From contig VSOB01000006.1 in NCBI GenBank assembly GCA_009774625.1, positions 1 to 64,000 of the forward strand: 64,000 nucleotides of DNA, in the 5' to 3' direction. Source of the stretch: Lachnospiraceae bacterium. GTDB taxonomy: Bacteria; Bacillota; Clostridia; Lachnospirales; Lachnospiraceae. The position numbers were made by a program, and so were the translations under genes. How positions within the stretch are numbered: the stretch's first letter is position 1; every line of letters begins with the position of its first letter. Of this stretch, positions 49,301-58,033 are shown piece after piece. Below the pieces are notes generated by a model. It had not been told where the DNA came from. It worked only from the letters and a program-made list of their open reading frames with translations, and did not search any database.

Positions 49301-49548
49301 AAGGTTTTGTCTATGAAATCATCAGCAAAATCCAGACTATGCGAAAGGAAGCAGGATTTGAGGTCATGGATCATATTCTGGTTTCCATTGAAGGCAATGA
49401 CAGCATTGCGGAGATCGTGGAGAAAAATGCGGAAAGCATTCAGACCAAAGTGCTGGCGGATCAGATTTTATATGACAAAGCGGCGGCCAACTGGAAAGAA
49501 TGGAACATCAATGGCGAGAATGTAACGGTTGGTGTGGAAAAACTGTAA
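46390..49548 (+). CDS. ileS: Isoleucyl-tRNA synthetase (type 2, IleS2-like)
   Basis: Charges tRNA-Ile with isoleucine and edits valine. The 1052-residue protein from the ATG at 46390 (GGAGGGAAAAGG upstream) has the class I HIGH motif in NGKPHIGHVL and KLSKS in GKKLSKSKGNAID, the editing domain with FLAWTTTPWTLPSNLAL, and the anticodon-binding region ('MSNWYVRRGRERFW'). Length, GWDTHGLPVE and lack of a C-terminal zinc finger fit the eukaryote-like type 2 enzymes, which tend to be less sensitive to mupirocin; that is inference from family. An in-frame ATG at 46306 lies in the leader. Confidence 0.96.
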   Translation: MYQKVSTDLNFVDREKEVEKFWREHDIFKKSMEQRTDGETYTFYDGPPTANGKPHIGHVLTRVIKDMIPRYRTMKGYMVPRKAGWDTHGLPVELEVEKLLGLDGKEQIEEYGLDPFISKCKESVWKYKGMWEDFSGTVGFWADMDDPYVTYHDDYIESEWWALKEIWNQGLLYKGFKIVPYCPRCGTPLSSHEVAQGYKAVKERSAVVRFRVKGEDAYFLAWTTTPWTLPSNLALCVNPDETYVKVKAADGYTYYLAQALLNKTLGKLADPEGKTPAYEILESCSGKELEYKEYEPLFACAGDGAARQKKKAHYVTCDSYVTMTDGTGIVHIAPAFGEDDAQVGRRYELPFVQFVDGRGNMTEETPYAGLFVKDADPVILKDLDKEGKLFDAPKFEHDYPFCWRCDAPLIYYARESWFIKMTAVKEDLIRNNNTINWIPESIGKGRFGDWLENIQDWGISRNRYWGTPLNVWECACGHMHSIGSRQELEQMSGNPAARTVELHRPYIDEITITCPKCGGEMQRVPEVIDCWFDSGAMPFAQHHYPFENQELFAQQFPAQFISEAVDQTRGWFYSLLAESTLLFNKAPYENVIVLGHVQDENGKKLSKSKGNAIDPFEALAQYGADAIRWYFYINSAPWLPNRFYGKAVMEGQRKFMGTLWNTYAFFVLYANIDQFDASRYTLEYDKLSVMDQWLLSKLNTLVREVDEDLDRYRIPEAARALQEFVDEMSNWYVRRGRERFWAKGMEQDKINAYMTLYTALVTVAKAAAPMIPFMTEQIYQNLVRSVDQKAPESVHLCDFPKAEEALIDTALEENMEAVLQTVVLGRAARNTANIKNRQPIGKMYVKADAELPDFYKEIIADELNVKAVIYSQDVREFTTYTFKPQLKTLGRRFGKQLGALKEVLAGLDGNRAMDEINEKGTLTILLDGREEVLEKDDLLIDAAQVEGFVSESYGGVTVVLDTSLSEELIEEGFVYEIISKIQTMRKEAGFEVMDHILVSIEGNDSIAEIVEKNAESIQTKVLADQILYDKAAANWKEWNINGENVTVGVEKL

Positions 49549-49554
49549 AAAAGA

Positions 49555-49563
49555 TGGTATACT
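49555..49563 (+). promoter_or_regulatory. Extended -10 promoter candidate of glgP
   Basis: TGG-TATACT (49555-49563) immediately after the ileS stop, with a weak -35. It uses the same TGG-TATACT pattern as the tsaC promoter. About 130 bases of GC-rich leader follow. Confidence 0.4.
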
Positions 49564-49704
49564 CATACCGATGAGTTATGCTTCTGCGGGAAGCGTAACG
49601 GCGGGAATCTGCCCGGCCGGTAAAAATCAGACGAAAAGGACGGCCCCGGCAGGTTCCTGCAGAAAAAGGCAGCACGGTAATTATCACAAAAAGAGGAGAA
49701 AGAC

Positions 49705-52179
49705 ATGTTAAAGAAGCAGGTAAAAAAACTTTCCTTTGATACAGAATTATTCAAGCGGAGTGTATTGTACAATGTCAGAACACTGTATCGTAAAACCATG
49801 CAGGAAGCAACACCCCAGCAGATCTTTCAGGCAGTTTCCTATGCGATCAAAGACGCAGTGGTGGATCACTGGATGGACAGCCAGAAGGCATATGAGAAGC
49901 AGGATGTGAAAATCGTCTATTATATGTCCATGGAGTTTCTGATGGGACGGGCGCTTGGCAATAATATGATCAATCTGCAGGCATATGAAGATGTAAAAAA
50001 GGCATTGGAAGAGCTGGGTGTGGATATCAATGTAATCGAAGATCAGGAGCCGGATCCGGCGCTGGGCAACGGCGGTCTGGGACGTCTGGCCGCCTGCTTC
50101 CTTGACTCTCTGGCTACGCTGGGCTATGCGGCTTACGGATGCGGGATCCGGTATCGTTATGGGATGTTCAAGCAGGAAATCCGGGACGGATATCAGGTGG
50201 AAGTGCCGGATAACTGGCTGGTGGACGGCAATCCGTTTGAACTGCGGCGTCCTGAATATACCAAAGAGGTGAAATTCGGCGGTTATGTAACAGTGCGTAC
50301 AGACGAGAGCGGCAGACAGCATTTTGTACAGGAAGGATATCAGTCCGTGAAAGCGGTTCCCTATGATCTGCCTATTGTGGGATATGGCAATGGGGTAGTG
50401 AATACGCTTCGTATCTGGGATGCGCAGCCGATCGAGTGCTTTGAGCTGAATTCTTTTGACAAGGGCAATTACCAGAAAGCGGTGGAGCAGGAAAACCTGG
50501 CAAGAAATATTGTGGAGGTGCTCTATCCCAATGACAATCACTATGCCGGCAAGGAGCTGCGTCTGAAACAGCAGTACTTCTTTATTTCTGCTTCTGTACA
50601 GGAGGCAGTGTCCAAATATATGAGAAGTCATAAGGATGTACGCAAGTTCTATGAGAAGGCCACCTTCCAGTTGAATGACACCCATCCTACGGTAGCGGTG
50701 GCTGAGCTGATGCGTGTGCTGATGGACGAATATTACCTGACATGGGAGGAAGCCTGGGCGGTTACTACAAAGACCTGTGCCTATACCAATCATACGATTA
50801 TGGCGGAAGCTCTTGAAAAATGGCCGATTGAGCTGTTTTCCAGACTGCTGCCCAGAATCTATCAGATCATTGAAGAGATCAACCGCAGATTTGTACAGGA
50901 GATCGAGAAAAAATATCCCGGCAACCATGAGAAGGTGCGCAAGATGGCGATTCTCTATGACGGTCAGGTGAAGATGGCCCATCTTGCCATTGCGGCAGGT
51001 TATTCTGTCAATGGTGTGGCAAGGCTGCATACAGAAATCTTAAAGAAGCAGGAGCTGAAAGATTTCTATGAAATGATGCCTGAGAAATTCAACAATAAGA
51101 CAAACGGCATCACACAGCGGCGTTTCCTTCTGCACGGCAATCCGCTGCTGGCCAAATGGGTGACAGAAAAGGTAGGGGACGAGTGGATCACAGACCTTTC
51201 CGCCATCAGCAAGCTGGCTCTTTATGCAGACGACAAAAAGGCACAGCATGAGTTTATGAATATCAAATATCGTAACAAAGTACGTTTGGCCGCTTACATC
51301 AAAGAGCATAACGGTATCGATGTGGATCCCCGCTCTATTTTTGACGTACAGGTAAAGCGTCTCCATGAATATAAAAGACAGCTTTTGAATATTCTGCATG
51401 TAATGTACCTTTATAATCAGTTGAAAGACAATCCGGATATGGAGTTTTATCCCAGAACCTTTATTTTCGGCGCCAAAGCGGCCGCAGGCTATAAAATTGC
51501 AAAACTCACCATCAAGCTGATTAACTCTGTTGCAGATGTGGTAAACAACGATCCGGATATCAGGGACCGCATCAAAGTGGTGTTTATTGAAAACTACAGA
51601 GTGTCCAACGCAGAGTGGATCTTTGCGGCAGCGGATGTATCGGAACAGATTTCCACAGCCAGCAAGGAGGCTTCCGGCACCGGCAATATGAAGTTTATGT
51701 TAAACGGCGCACTGACTTTAGGTACAATGGATGGCGCCAACGTGGAGATCGTGGAAGAAGTGGGAGAAGAAAATGCATTTATCTTCGGCCTCAGTTCAGA
51801 CGAAGTGATTCAGTATGAAAACTATGGCGGATACAATCCGATGGAGATCTTCAATGAGGATCCGGATGTACGCAGGGTACTGATGGAGCTGATCAACGGT
51901 ACCTTCTGCCATGACAATCCGGAGCTGTTCCGGGATCTGTACAACTCTCTGCTGAATACACTCAGTACGTCAAGGGCAGATACTTATTTTATCCTGAAGG
52001 ATTTCCGTTCCTATGCGGAGGCGCAGAAGCGGGTGGAGGCGGCATACCGGGATGAGGCCGGCTGGGCAAAGAGTGCCATTCTGAATGTGGCATGCTCCGG
52101 TAAGTTTACATCCGACCGTACCATCCAGGAGTATGTGGATGAGATCTGGCATCTGGACAAGGTAGTGATCAAACAATAG
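49705..52179 (+). CDS. glgP: Glycogen phosphorylase
   Basis: Releases glucose 1-phosphate from glycogen or other alpha-1,4-glucans; a PLP enzyme of 824 residues. Signatures are 'YYMSMEFLMGRALGNNMINL', EPDPALGNGGLGRLAACFLDS, 'HPTVAVAELMRVLMDEY', and the PLP-lysine segment EASGTGNMKFMLNGALTLGT. With glgC and glgD in this window it completes storage and release of glycogen. GAGGAGA precedes the ATG. Its stop codon lies in the 33-base repeat. Confidence 0.96.
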   Translation: MLKKQVKKLSFDTELFKRSVLYNVRTLYRKTMQEATPQQIFQAVSYAIKDAVVDHWMDSQKAYEKQDVKIVYYMSMEFLMGRALGNNMINLQAYEDVKKALEELGVDINVIEDQEPDPALGNGGLGRLAACFLDSLATLGYAAYGCGIRYRYGMFKQEIRDGYQVEVPDNWLVDGNPFELRRPEYTKEVKFGGYVTVRTDESGRQHFVQEGYQSVKAVPYDLPIVGYGNGVVNTLRIWDAQPIECFELNSFDKGNYQKAVEQENLARNIVEVLYPNDNHYAGKELRLKQQYFFISASVQEAVSKYMRSHKDVRKFYEKATFQLNDTHPTVAVAELMRVLMDEYYLTWEEAWAVTTKTCAYTNHTIMAEALEKWPIELFSRLLPRIYQIIEEINRRFVQEIEKKYPGNHEKVRKMAILYDGQVKMAHLAIAAGYSVNGVARLHTEILKKQELKDFYEMMPEKFNNKTNGITQRRFLLHGNPLLAKWVTEKVGDEWITDLSAISKLALYADDKKAQHEFMNIKYRNKVRLAAYIKEHNGIDVDPRSIFDVQVKRLHEYKRQLLNILHVMYLYNQLKDNPDMEFYPRTFIFGAKAAAGYKIAKLTIKLINSVADVVNNDPDIRDRIKVVFIENYRVSNAEWIFAAADVSEQISTASKEASGTGNMKFMLNGALTLGTMDGANVEIVEEVGEENAFIFGLSSDEVIQYENYGGYNPMEIFNEDPDVRRVLMELINGTFCHDNPELFRDLYNSLLNTLSTSRADTYFILKDFRSYAEAQKRVEAAYRDEAGWAKSAILNVACSGKFTSDRTIQEYVDEIWHLDKVVIKQ

Positions 52180-52206
52180 AAAGCACGCTGCGTGAACTTT
52201 CTGTTG
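52174..52206 (+). repeat. Stop-codon-associated 33-base palindromic repeat, copy 2
   Basis: It begins with the last glgP codon (CAA-TAG-AAAGC), continues through CGCTGCG and ends with the inverted arm ACTTTCTGTTG. Compared along gene direction with the copy at 18655-18687 only four of 33 bases differ, and TTATG or TCATG follows in both. Confidence 0.6.
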
Positions 52207-52226
52207 TTATGAATAAGGAGGCAAAT

Positions 52227-54515
52227 ATGATACGTTTATCCGACGGCGGCGTATATCTGATAAAAGGGAGCCGCATCGTGGAGGATTCTCCCAGAGCGGC
52301 GGAGGAAATCCAAAGTCTTACGGGGAAGAGTATCACAAAGGAAGAAGCGGCCAAAGAAACCATCAGCTATGGGATTCTGGAGCGTCATAATACTTCTGGC
52401 GACATGAAAAAGCTGAAAATACGCTTTGACAAACTGACCAGCCATGACATTACGTTTGTGGGCATCATACAGACAGCCAGGGCATCGGGACTGGAAAAAT
52501 TCCCCATGCCCTATGTACTGACCAACTGTCACAACTCGCTCTGTGCAGTGGGCGGCACCATCAATGAAGATGACCATATGTTCGGGCTTTCCTGTGCCCG
52601 GAAATACGGCGGGGTATACGTACCACCGCATCAGGCAGTGATCCATCAGTATGCCAGAGAGATGCTGGCAGGAGGCGGCAGGATGATACTGGGCTCCGAC
52701 AGCCATACCCGATACGGCGCATTGGGGACAATGGCGATGGGAGAAGGCGGACCGGAGCTTGTCAAGCAGCTTCTGAACCAGACCTATGATATTTCCATGC
52801 CGGGGGTAGTGGCCGTTTATCTGACCGGAGAACCCCGAAGGGGAGTCGGACCGCAGGATGTGGCGCTTGCCATCATCGGCGCCGTATTTGAGCGGGGTTA
52901 TGTGAACAATAAAGTGATGGAGTTTGTGGGACCGGGTGTACAGGGGCTGAGTGCGGATTTCCGTATTGGTATCGATGTGATGACAACCGAGACTACATGC
53001 TTGTCCTCTGTCTGGACAACCGACGATACCATCCGGGAATTTTATGAGATTCACGGACGGACGGAGGAATATGCAGAGCTGGCGCCGGGAGCGGTGGCTT
53101 ATTATGACGGCCTGGTGACGGTGGAGCTGGATAAAATCGAACCGATGATTGCCATGCCGTTCCATCCCAGCAATACCTATACCATTGACGAAGTGCGCAG
53201 AAATCCGATGGATGTGATCGCGGATGTGGAGAAACGGGCGCAGGTGAGCCTGGGCGGCGCTGTGGAATATTCGTTAAAAGATAAGATAAAAGACGGAAAA
53301 TTCCTGGTGGACCAGGGCATTATTGCAGGCTGTGCAGGCGGCGGTTTTGAAAACATCTGTGCGGCGGCGGATATTCTACAGGGCGCTTCCATCGGGACAG
53401 GAGGCTTTACACTGAGCGTTTATCCGGCATCTATGCCCATCTATATGGAACTGATTCAAAACGGCTGTGCGGCGGCGATTCTGGAAACCGGCGCGGTGCT
53501 GAAAACCGCGTTCTGCGGTCCCTGCTTCGGAGCGGGCGACACACCGGCCAACCAGGCGTTTTCCATCCGCCATTCCACCAGAAACTTCCCCAACCGGGAA
53601 GGTTCCAAGCTGCAGAGCGGACAGATTTCTTCTGTGGCGTTGATGGATGCCAGATCCATCGCGGCGACGGCAGCCAACCAGGGCGTGCTGACGCCCGCCA
53701 CAGAATTTGACGGGACACTGAAACGGTATGCATATCATTTTGATGCCAATATTTATAAAAACCGTGTGTTTGATTCCAAAGGACAGGCAGACCCGTCTGT
53801 GGAGATTCAGCTTGGGCCTAATATCAAGGACTGGCCGGAGATGGCGGCTCTGCCGGAAAATCTGTTGCTGCAGGTTGTGGCCGAAATCCATGATCCGGTG
53901 ACTACCACGGACGAACTGATTCCCTCCGGAGAGACTTCTTCTTATCGTTCCAATCCGCTGGGACTGGCAGAGTTTACCCTGTCCAGGAAAGTACCGGAGT
54001 ATGTGGGACGGGCCAAAGACATCCAGCTTGCCCAGAAGGCGCTGACAGAGGGCAGATGTCCTGCGGAGGAAAAGCCGGAACTTTTGGAGATTATGAAGGC
54101 CGTACAGGGACAGTTCCCGGAGACGGCATATCAAAATATGGGATTCGGTTCGGTGATCTTTGCAGTGAAACCGGGAGACGGGTCAGCCAGAGAACAGGCA
54201 GCTTCCTGTCAGAAGGTGCTGGGAGGATGGGCCAATATCGCCCATGAGTATGCCACCAAACGCTATCGCTCCAATCTGATCAACTGGGGTATGCTGCCGT
54301 TTTTGATCGACAGGGGAGAGCTGCCCTTTGCCAATCTGGACTATCTTTTCCTTCCGGGCATCCGTAAGGCAATAGAAGAGGCAGCGTCTGAGGTGACGGC
54401 TTATGCGGTAAAGAAAGACGGGCTGGAGGCGTTTACCCTGCGGCTTTCGGAAATGACAGAGGAAGAAAGGCAGATTATTTTGAAAGGCTGCCTGATTAAT
54501 TACAACAGAGTCTAA
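52227..54515 (+). CDS. Aconitase-family hydratase
   Basis: A 762-residue member of the aconitase superfamily, predicted to hold a 4Fe-4S cluster and to isomerise or hydrate a carboxylic acid. Visible motifs include VLTNCHNSLCAVGGT, 'MILGSDSHTRYGALGTMAMG', AFCGPCFGAGD (CxxC cluster ligands) and a C-terminal swivel domain with 'RSNLINWGMLPFL'. Its closest-looking characterised relatives are aconitases, but the order and spacing resemble the uncharacterised YbhJ-type hydratases, so citrate need not be the substrate. No other citrate-cycle gene is near. The ATG at 52227 (AAGGAGG five bases away) is preferred over that at 52209. Confidence 0.8.
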   Translation: MIRLSDGGVYLIKGSRIVEDSPRAAEEIQSLTGKSITKEEAAKETISYGILERHNTSGDMKKLKIRFDKLTSHDITFVGIIQTARASGLEKFPMPYVLTNCHNSLCAVGGTINEDDHMFGLSCARKYGGVYVPPHQAVIHQYAREMLAGGGRMILGSDSHTRYGALGTMAMGEGGPELVKQLLNQTYDISMPGVVAVYLTGEPRRGVGPQDVALAIIGAVFERGYVNNKVMEFVGPGVQGLSADFRIGIDVMTTETTCLSSVWTTDDTIREFYEIHGRTEEYAELAPGAVAYYDGLVTVELDKIEPMIAMPFHPSNTYTIDEVRRNPMDVIADVEKRAQVSLGGAVEYSLKDKIKDGKFLVDQGIIAGCAGGGFENICAAADILQGASIGTGGFTLSVYPASMPIYMELIQNGCAAAILETGAVLKTAFCGPCFGAGDTPANQAFSIRHSTRNFPNREGSKLQSGQISSVALMDARSIAATAANQGVLTPATEFDGTLKRYAYHFDANIYKNRVFDSKGQADPSVEIQLGPNIKDWPEMAALPENLLLQVVAEIHDPVTTTDELIPSGETSSYRSNPLGLAEFTLSRKVPEYVGRAKDIQLAQKALTEGRCPAEEKPELLEIMKAVQGQFPETAYQNMGFGSVIFAVKPGDGSAREQAASCQKVLGGWANIAHEYATKRYRSNLINWGMLPFLIDRGELPFANLDYLFLPGIRKAIEEAASEVTAYAVKKDGLEAFTLRLSEMTEEERQIILKGCLINYNRV

Positions 54516-54560
54516 AGTTTTTGACCTGGGCGTCGATATATTAAATACAGAGAGGGGTAC

Positions 54561-55760
54561 ATGGCCAATGCCTTTTTCTGCAAATATATGACGCTGATGG
54601 ACCAAGGATGGTATTTGATGAGGAACAGGAGGTTCCGGACCCAAATGCTGTCCTTTTTTCATGGAAGAATGGGATATCAGGGAACGGGGGTAATATTGCG
54701 AATTAATTCCAGCACAATAGGAATGGAGTCCGCCAGAAGTTATACTTCTGTCACAAAAAAATCAGTAAGTTTTACGAGCCGTACATATGCCGGCTTTTTG
54801 GGAAGAAAGGAAGGAAGCCTGACTTTCAATGGTATGCTTTCAGACAAAGATGAGGGCAAACGAACAGGAAAAGGAAATCAGAAGGATGCCATGCTGGATA
54901 TGCAAAACAAATATTCCATGTCCGGGATATCCAGAGTCTCCATGCGGGGTGAGATGGACTCTTACAACCGGATCAGACAGCAGTGCATCAGGTATCTGAT
55001 GGGGCTATTCAGTGGAAACAGGCAAAGCGCCTCCAGCTCCATATGGGAAGGCAGCAGCTCTGCAGGCGGTGCATCTATTTCGACCACTGTATTTTCCACT
55101 TCGATCAGTGAAACCTACATGGAAGAGGAGAATACCTCTTTCCAGACCACGGGCAGTGTGGTGACTGCTGACGGAAGAAAGATAGAGTTTAATCTGGAGA
55201 TGGAGATGAGCCGCAGCTTCCAGAGCACTTATCAGCAGACCTATGAGATGATGTACCATAATGTACAGACCTGTGATCCGCTGGTCATCAATCTGGACGG
55301 CAATGTGGCGTCTGTATCGGATCAGAAGTTTTTGTTCGACATCGACGGGGACGGCGTTCTGGACGAGATATCAGAGCTGAGTGCAGGCAGCGGTTATCTG
55401 GCGATTGATAAAAACGGCGACGGTAAGATCAACGACGGCACGGAACTGTTCGGGCCCCAGTCCGGCAATGGCTTTGCAGATCTGGCAAAGTATGATGACG
55501 ACGGCAACGGCTGGATCGACGAGGATGATGCGATTTGGGAAAAGCTGCTGATCTGGACAAAGGATGAAAACGGAAAGGATCAGTTGTATCATGTTTCTGA
55601 GAAAGGGATCGGTGCGATCTGCCTGAAAAATCAATCCACTGATTTTTCACTGAATTCCATGAAAGACAATCAGACCAATGCGTTTATCCGCAGCACAGGC
55701 ATCTTTTTGTACGAAAATGGAACCGTCGGTACAGTGCAGCATGTGGACATGGCAAAATAA
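54561..55760 (+). CDS. EF-hand-like calcium-binding protein of unknown function
   Basis: A protein of up to 399 residues. The C-terminal half carries acidic Ca2+ loops: DIDGDGVLDE, DKNGDGKINDGTE and DDDGNGWIDEDD, like dockerin or EF-hand repeats. The middle is Ser/Thr-rich. There is no clear signal peptide. Two starts compete: ATG 54561 after AGAGAGGGG, and TTG 54696 after GGAACGGGGG, giving MRINSSTIGMESARSYTS, which looks like the more natural N-terminus. From the TTG it is 354 residues. I do not know its role; a structural or regulatory Ca2+-dependent surface protein is a guess. Confidence 0.7.
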   Translation: MANAFFCKYMTLMDQGWYLMRNRRFRTQMLSFFHGRMGYQGTGVILRINSSTIGMESARSYTSVTKKSVSFTSRTYAGFLGRKEGSLTFNGMLSDKDEGKRTGKGNQKDAMLDMQNKYSMSGISRVSMRGEMDSYNRIRQQCIRYLMGLFSGNRQSASSSIWEGSSSAGGASISTTVFSTSISETYMEEENTSFQTTGSVVTADGRKIEFNLEMEMSRSFQSTYQQTYEMMYHNVQTCDPLVINLDGNVASVSDQKFLFDIDGDGVLDEISELSAGSGYLAIDKNGDGKINDGTELFGPQSGNGFADLAKYDDDGNGWIDEDDAIWEKLLIWTKDENGKDQLYHVSEKGIGAICLKNQSTDFSLNSMKDNQTNAFIRSTGIFLYENGTVGTVQHVDMAK

Positions 55761-55843
55761 CAGAAAAAATTGCGGCAAAACAGAATAAAAAGCAAGGGGA
55801 ATCTCATACTTATAGAAAGAGCATAACAGGTTCGGAGATTTCC

Positions 55844-56803
55844 ATGAGGCGAATGCGCATAAACGGAAAAAGAACTGTATCCAATGGAAGATATCTGTCG
55901 GCAGCAGTTCTTTTTTGTGTGGGACTGGTGTTTCTGTATGGCTGCTTTCATGAAAAACAATCGGGCAGCACTGCCGTATCGGCCCACAGCCGGTATGTGG
56001 TAGTAACGGAAAGCCTGGCAGGACGGGAGGAGGTGCCTTTGGAGGAATATCTGATCGGTGCGCTGGCGGTGACAGTACCGGAGGATTTTTCGGCGCAGGC
56101 ATGCAGGGCGCAGGCGGTTATTCTGCGTACCAATGCGGTATGGTTTGCACAGGAGGCGGGGAGCGAGCGGATCTATTGTCAGGATCTGGGACAGAACTTT
56201 TTAACGGTCCGGGAATTGGAGGAGAAATGGGGAGATGCCTATGCAGAGCAGTATGAAAAACTGGCGGACGCAGTGTATGACACGAGAGATCAGATCATGC
56301 AGTATGAGGGAATCCCTGTGGAGCTTCCCTATTTTCCATTGAGCGCCGGGATGACCCGGAGCGGCGAGGGGTTGGCTTTGCAGGAGACTTATCCTTATCT
56401 GCAGTCAGTGCCCTGCACTGCGGACCCTTTTTCGGAACATTTTGAACAGGAGATCATATTGACTCAAAGTGAGATAGCAAAGACGCTGGGTGAAATGTTT
56501 GATTCGGAGGAAGAGGTGGCCTGGGAGGATATCGAACTTGTATGGGACAGTGCAGGTTATGTCACAGAGATGACCTGGAAGGAAAAGAGGATTTCCGGAG
56601 AGCAGTTCCGGGCTAAGCTGGGATTGGCTTCCGCCTGTTTTACAGTGGAACAGGATAAGAACAGGCTGTATATTGTAACAAAAGGAATCGGCCACGGACT
56701 GGGGATGAGTCTGTATGAAGCCAATGAAATGGGGAAGGAAGGAAAGGAGTATCAGGAAATTCTGGGCTATTTTTTCCCGGATTGTGAAATTGTAAAAAAC
56801 TGA
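55844..56803 (+). CDS. spoIID: Stage II sporulation protein D (SpoIID)
   Basis: Membrane-anchored lytic transglycosylase needed for engulfment, where it thins septal peptidoglycan. The 319-residue product has a signal anchor (about 19-36), then the SpoIID domain with 'VPLEEYLIGALAVTVPEDFS', 'ACRAQAVILRTNAVWFAQEA' (catalytic Glu region in EYLIG) and a C-terminal 'GIGHGLGMSLYEANEMG'. The next gene is spoIIQ-like, as in many Clostridia. The ribosome site is weak. Confidence 0.92.
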   Translation: MRRMRINGKRTVSNGRYLSAAVLFCVGLVFLYGCFHEKQSGSTAVSAHSRYVVVTESLAGREEVPLEEYLIGALAVTVPEDFSAQACRAQAVILRTNAVWFAQEAGSERIYCQDLGQNFLTVRELEEKWGDAYAEQYEKLADAVYDTRDQIMQYEGIPVELPYFPLSAGMTRSGEGLALQETYPYLQSVPCTADPFSEHFEQEIILTQSEIAKTLGEMFDSEEEVAWEDIELVWDSAGYVTEMTWKEKRISGEQFRAKLGLASACFTVEQDKNRLYIVTKGIGHGLGMSLYEANEMGKEGKEYQEILGYFFPDCEIVKN

Positions 56804-56848
56804 ATAAAAGAAACCGTAAGTGGCAAGACTGGGGATGAGGTGATAAGC

Positions 56849-57730
56849 ATGAGAAGAAATCGTTCCACAATGAAAAAAGAAAGAATTATTATGTTGGTTT
56901 CTTCGGTATTTGTCCTGACAGCTCTGACCATGACCGGTTTTTATGTGAAAGAAAAGAATGAAGCGGATAAAGACGGTTATGTGGTGGACATGAGCGCACT
57001 GGAAAAGAAAACCGAAGATAAGACAAAAGAAATTGCCGAATCGGTTGAGCAGGATCAGACCGCGGAAAATCCGGCACAGGGAAATGATCTGGATTATGAT
57101 CCCAATTTTCAGGAGGCTTCCTCCCAGGGAGTAACCAATGCCTGGGACAACGAGGAAAGCGCCAGAGCGTCGGAGGATGAGACTGCCAATAAGGACATGG
57201 CAGAGGAAGGCGCCAGAGAGAGTGAGGAAACCCAGTCCACAGAGCCTGATGACAGCGAAACCGAGCAGAGTCAGGCAGTGGAAACCGCATCTATGGAAGC
57301 TGCCAAAGCCCTTTCTTTCCATGAAAAGGACAATCTTGGATGGCCGGTGGCAGGCAATGTACTGATTAATTACAGTATGGATAAGACGGTATATTTCCCC
57401 ACACTTCAGCAGTACAAATACAGTCCGGCTATCGTCATAGCGGCTTCGGAGGGAGAAAACATCACAGCCTCCGCAGACGGGAAGGTACTGTCTGTATTTG
57501 AAAATGCGGAGATTGGACAGGCTGTTACAGTGGACATTGGCAACGGATATGAATTGACCTACGGCCAGTTAAAGGATATTATGGTATTAAAAGGGGATAT
57601 AATTAGCTCCGGGGATATCATCGGCAAGGTGGCAGCGCCTACCAAATATTACAGTGTGGAAGGGCCGAATGTGTACTTTAAGCTGACAAAGGACGGCAGA
57701 CCGGTCAACCCGCTGAGCAATCTGGAATAG
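56849..57730 (+). CDS. spoIIQ: SpoIIQ-like LytM (M23) domain protein with lost zinc ligands
   Basis: Predicted forespore membrane protein forming the engulfment channel with SpoIIIAH. The 293-residue product from ATG 56849 (GAGGTG upstream; GTG 56840 less likely) has one membrane helix (about 12-32), a long acidic Glu/Asp/Ser-rich linker (about 35-150) and a LytM domain (about 160-290) starting LGWPVAGNVLINYS. The zinc ligands of active M23 enzymes are absent: the His of HxxxD is missing near KYSPAIV, and HxH reads NVYFKL. It is thus probably inactive, as in Bacillus SpoIIQ. The gene name rests on its place after spoIID. No spoIIID follows. Confidence 0.82.
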   Translation: MRRNRSTMKKERIIMLVSSVFVLTALTMTGFYVKEKNEADKDGYVVDMSALEKKTEDKTKEIAESVEQDQTAENPAQGNDLDYDPNFQEASSQGVTNAWDNEESARASEDETANKDMAEEGARESEETQSTEPDDSETEQSQAVETASMEAAKALSFHEKDNLGWPVAGNVLINYSMDKTVYFPTLQQYKYSPAIVIAASEGENITASADGKVLSVFENAEIGQAVTVDIGNGYELTYGQLKDIMVLKGDIISSGDIIGKVAAPTKYYSVEGPNVYFKLTKDGRPVNPLSNLE

Positions 57731-57753
57731 TCAAAAGGATCAGGGAGATACCA

Positions 57754-58017
57754 ATGATATGTTATACCTATATGGTGGAATGCAGCGATAAAAGCCTGTA
57801 TACCGGGTGGACAAACAATCTGGAAAAGAGAATACAGGCCCACAATGCGAAAAAGGGGGCGGCTTATACGAGAAGCCGCACGCCGGTCAGGCTTGTATAC
57901 TATGAAACCTTTGCCACCAAACAGGAAGCCATGCGGCGGGAATATGAAGTCAAGCAGTATACCAGAAAAGAAAAGCTGGCTTTGATCCGAAGCAGAAAAG
58001 ACTCCCTGATCCTCTGA
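57754..58017 (+). CDS. GIY-YIG domain protein (YhbQ/UPF0213 type)
   Basis: Short nuclease-like protein of 87 residues. The GIY-YIG signature appears as CYTYMVECSDKSLYTGWTNN with the conserved Arg in NNLEKRIQAHN and the Asn in AHNAKKGAAYTR, followed by the typical 'MRREYEVKQYTRKEKLALI' end. E. coli YhbQ is the model; its physiological role is unclear. It starts 24 bases after spoIIQ and may be cotranscribed. Confidence 0.92.
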   Translation: MICYTYMVECSDKSLYTGWTNNLEKRIQAHNAKKGAAYTRSRTPVRLVYYETFATKQEAMRREYEVKQYTRKEKLALIRSRKDSLIL

Positions 58018-58033
58018 TGCATAATAGGGAAAA

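Noticed and set aside
49747..51030. 427-codon minus-strand frame opposite glgP
   Set aside because: Antisense shadow of glgP with His/Ile/Arg-rich composition and no ribosome site.
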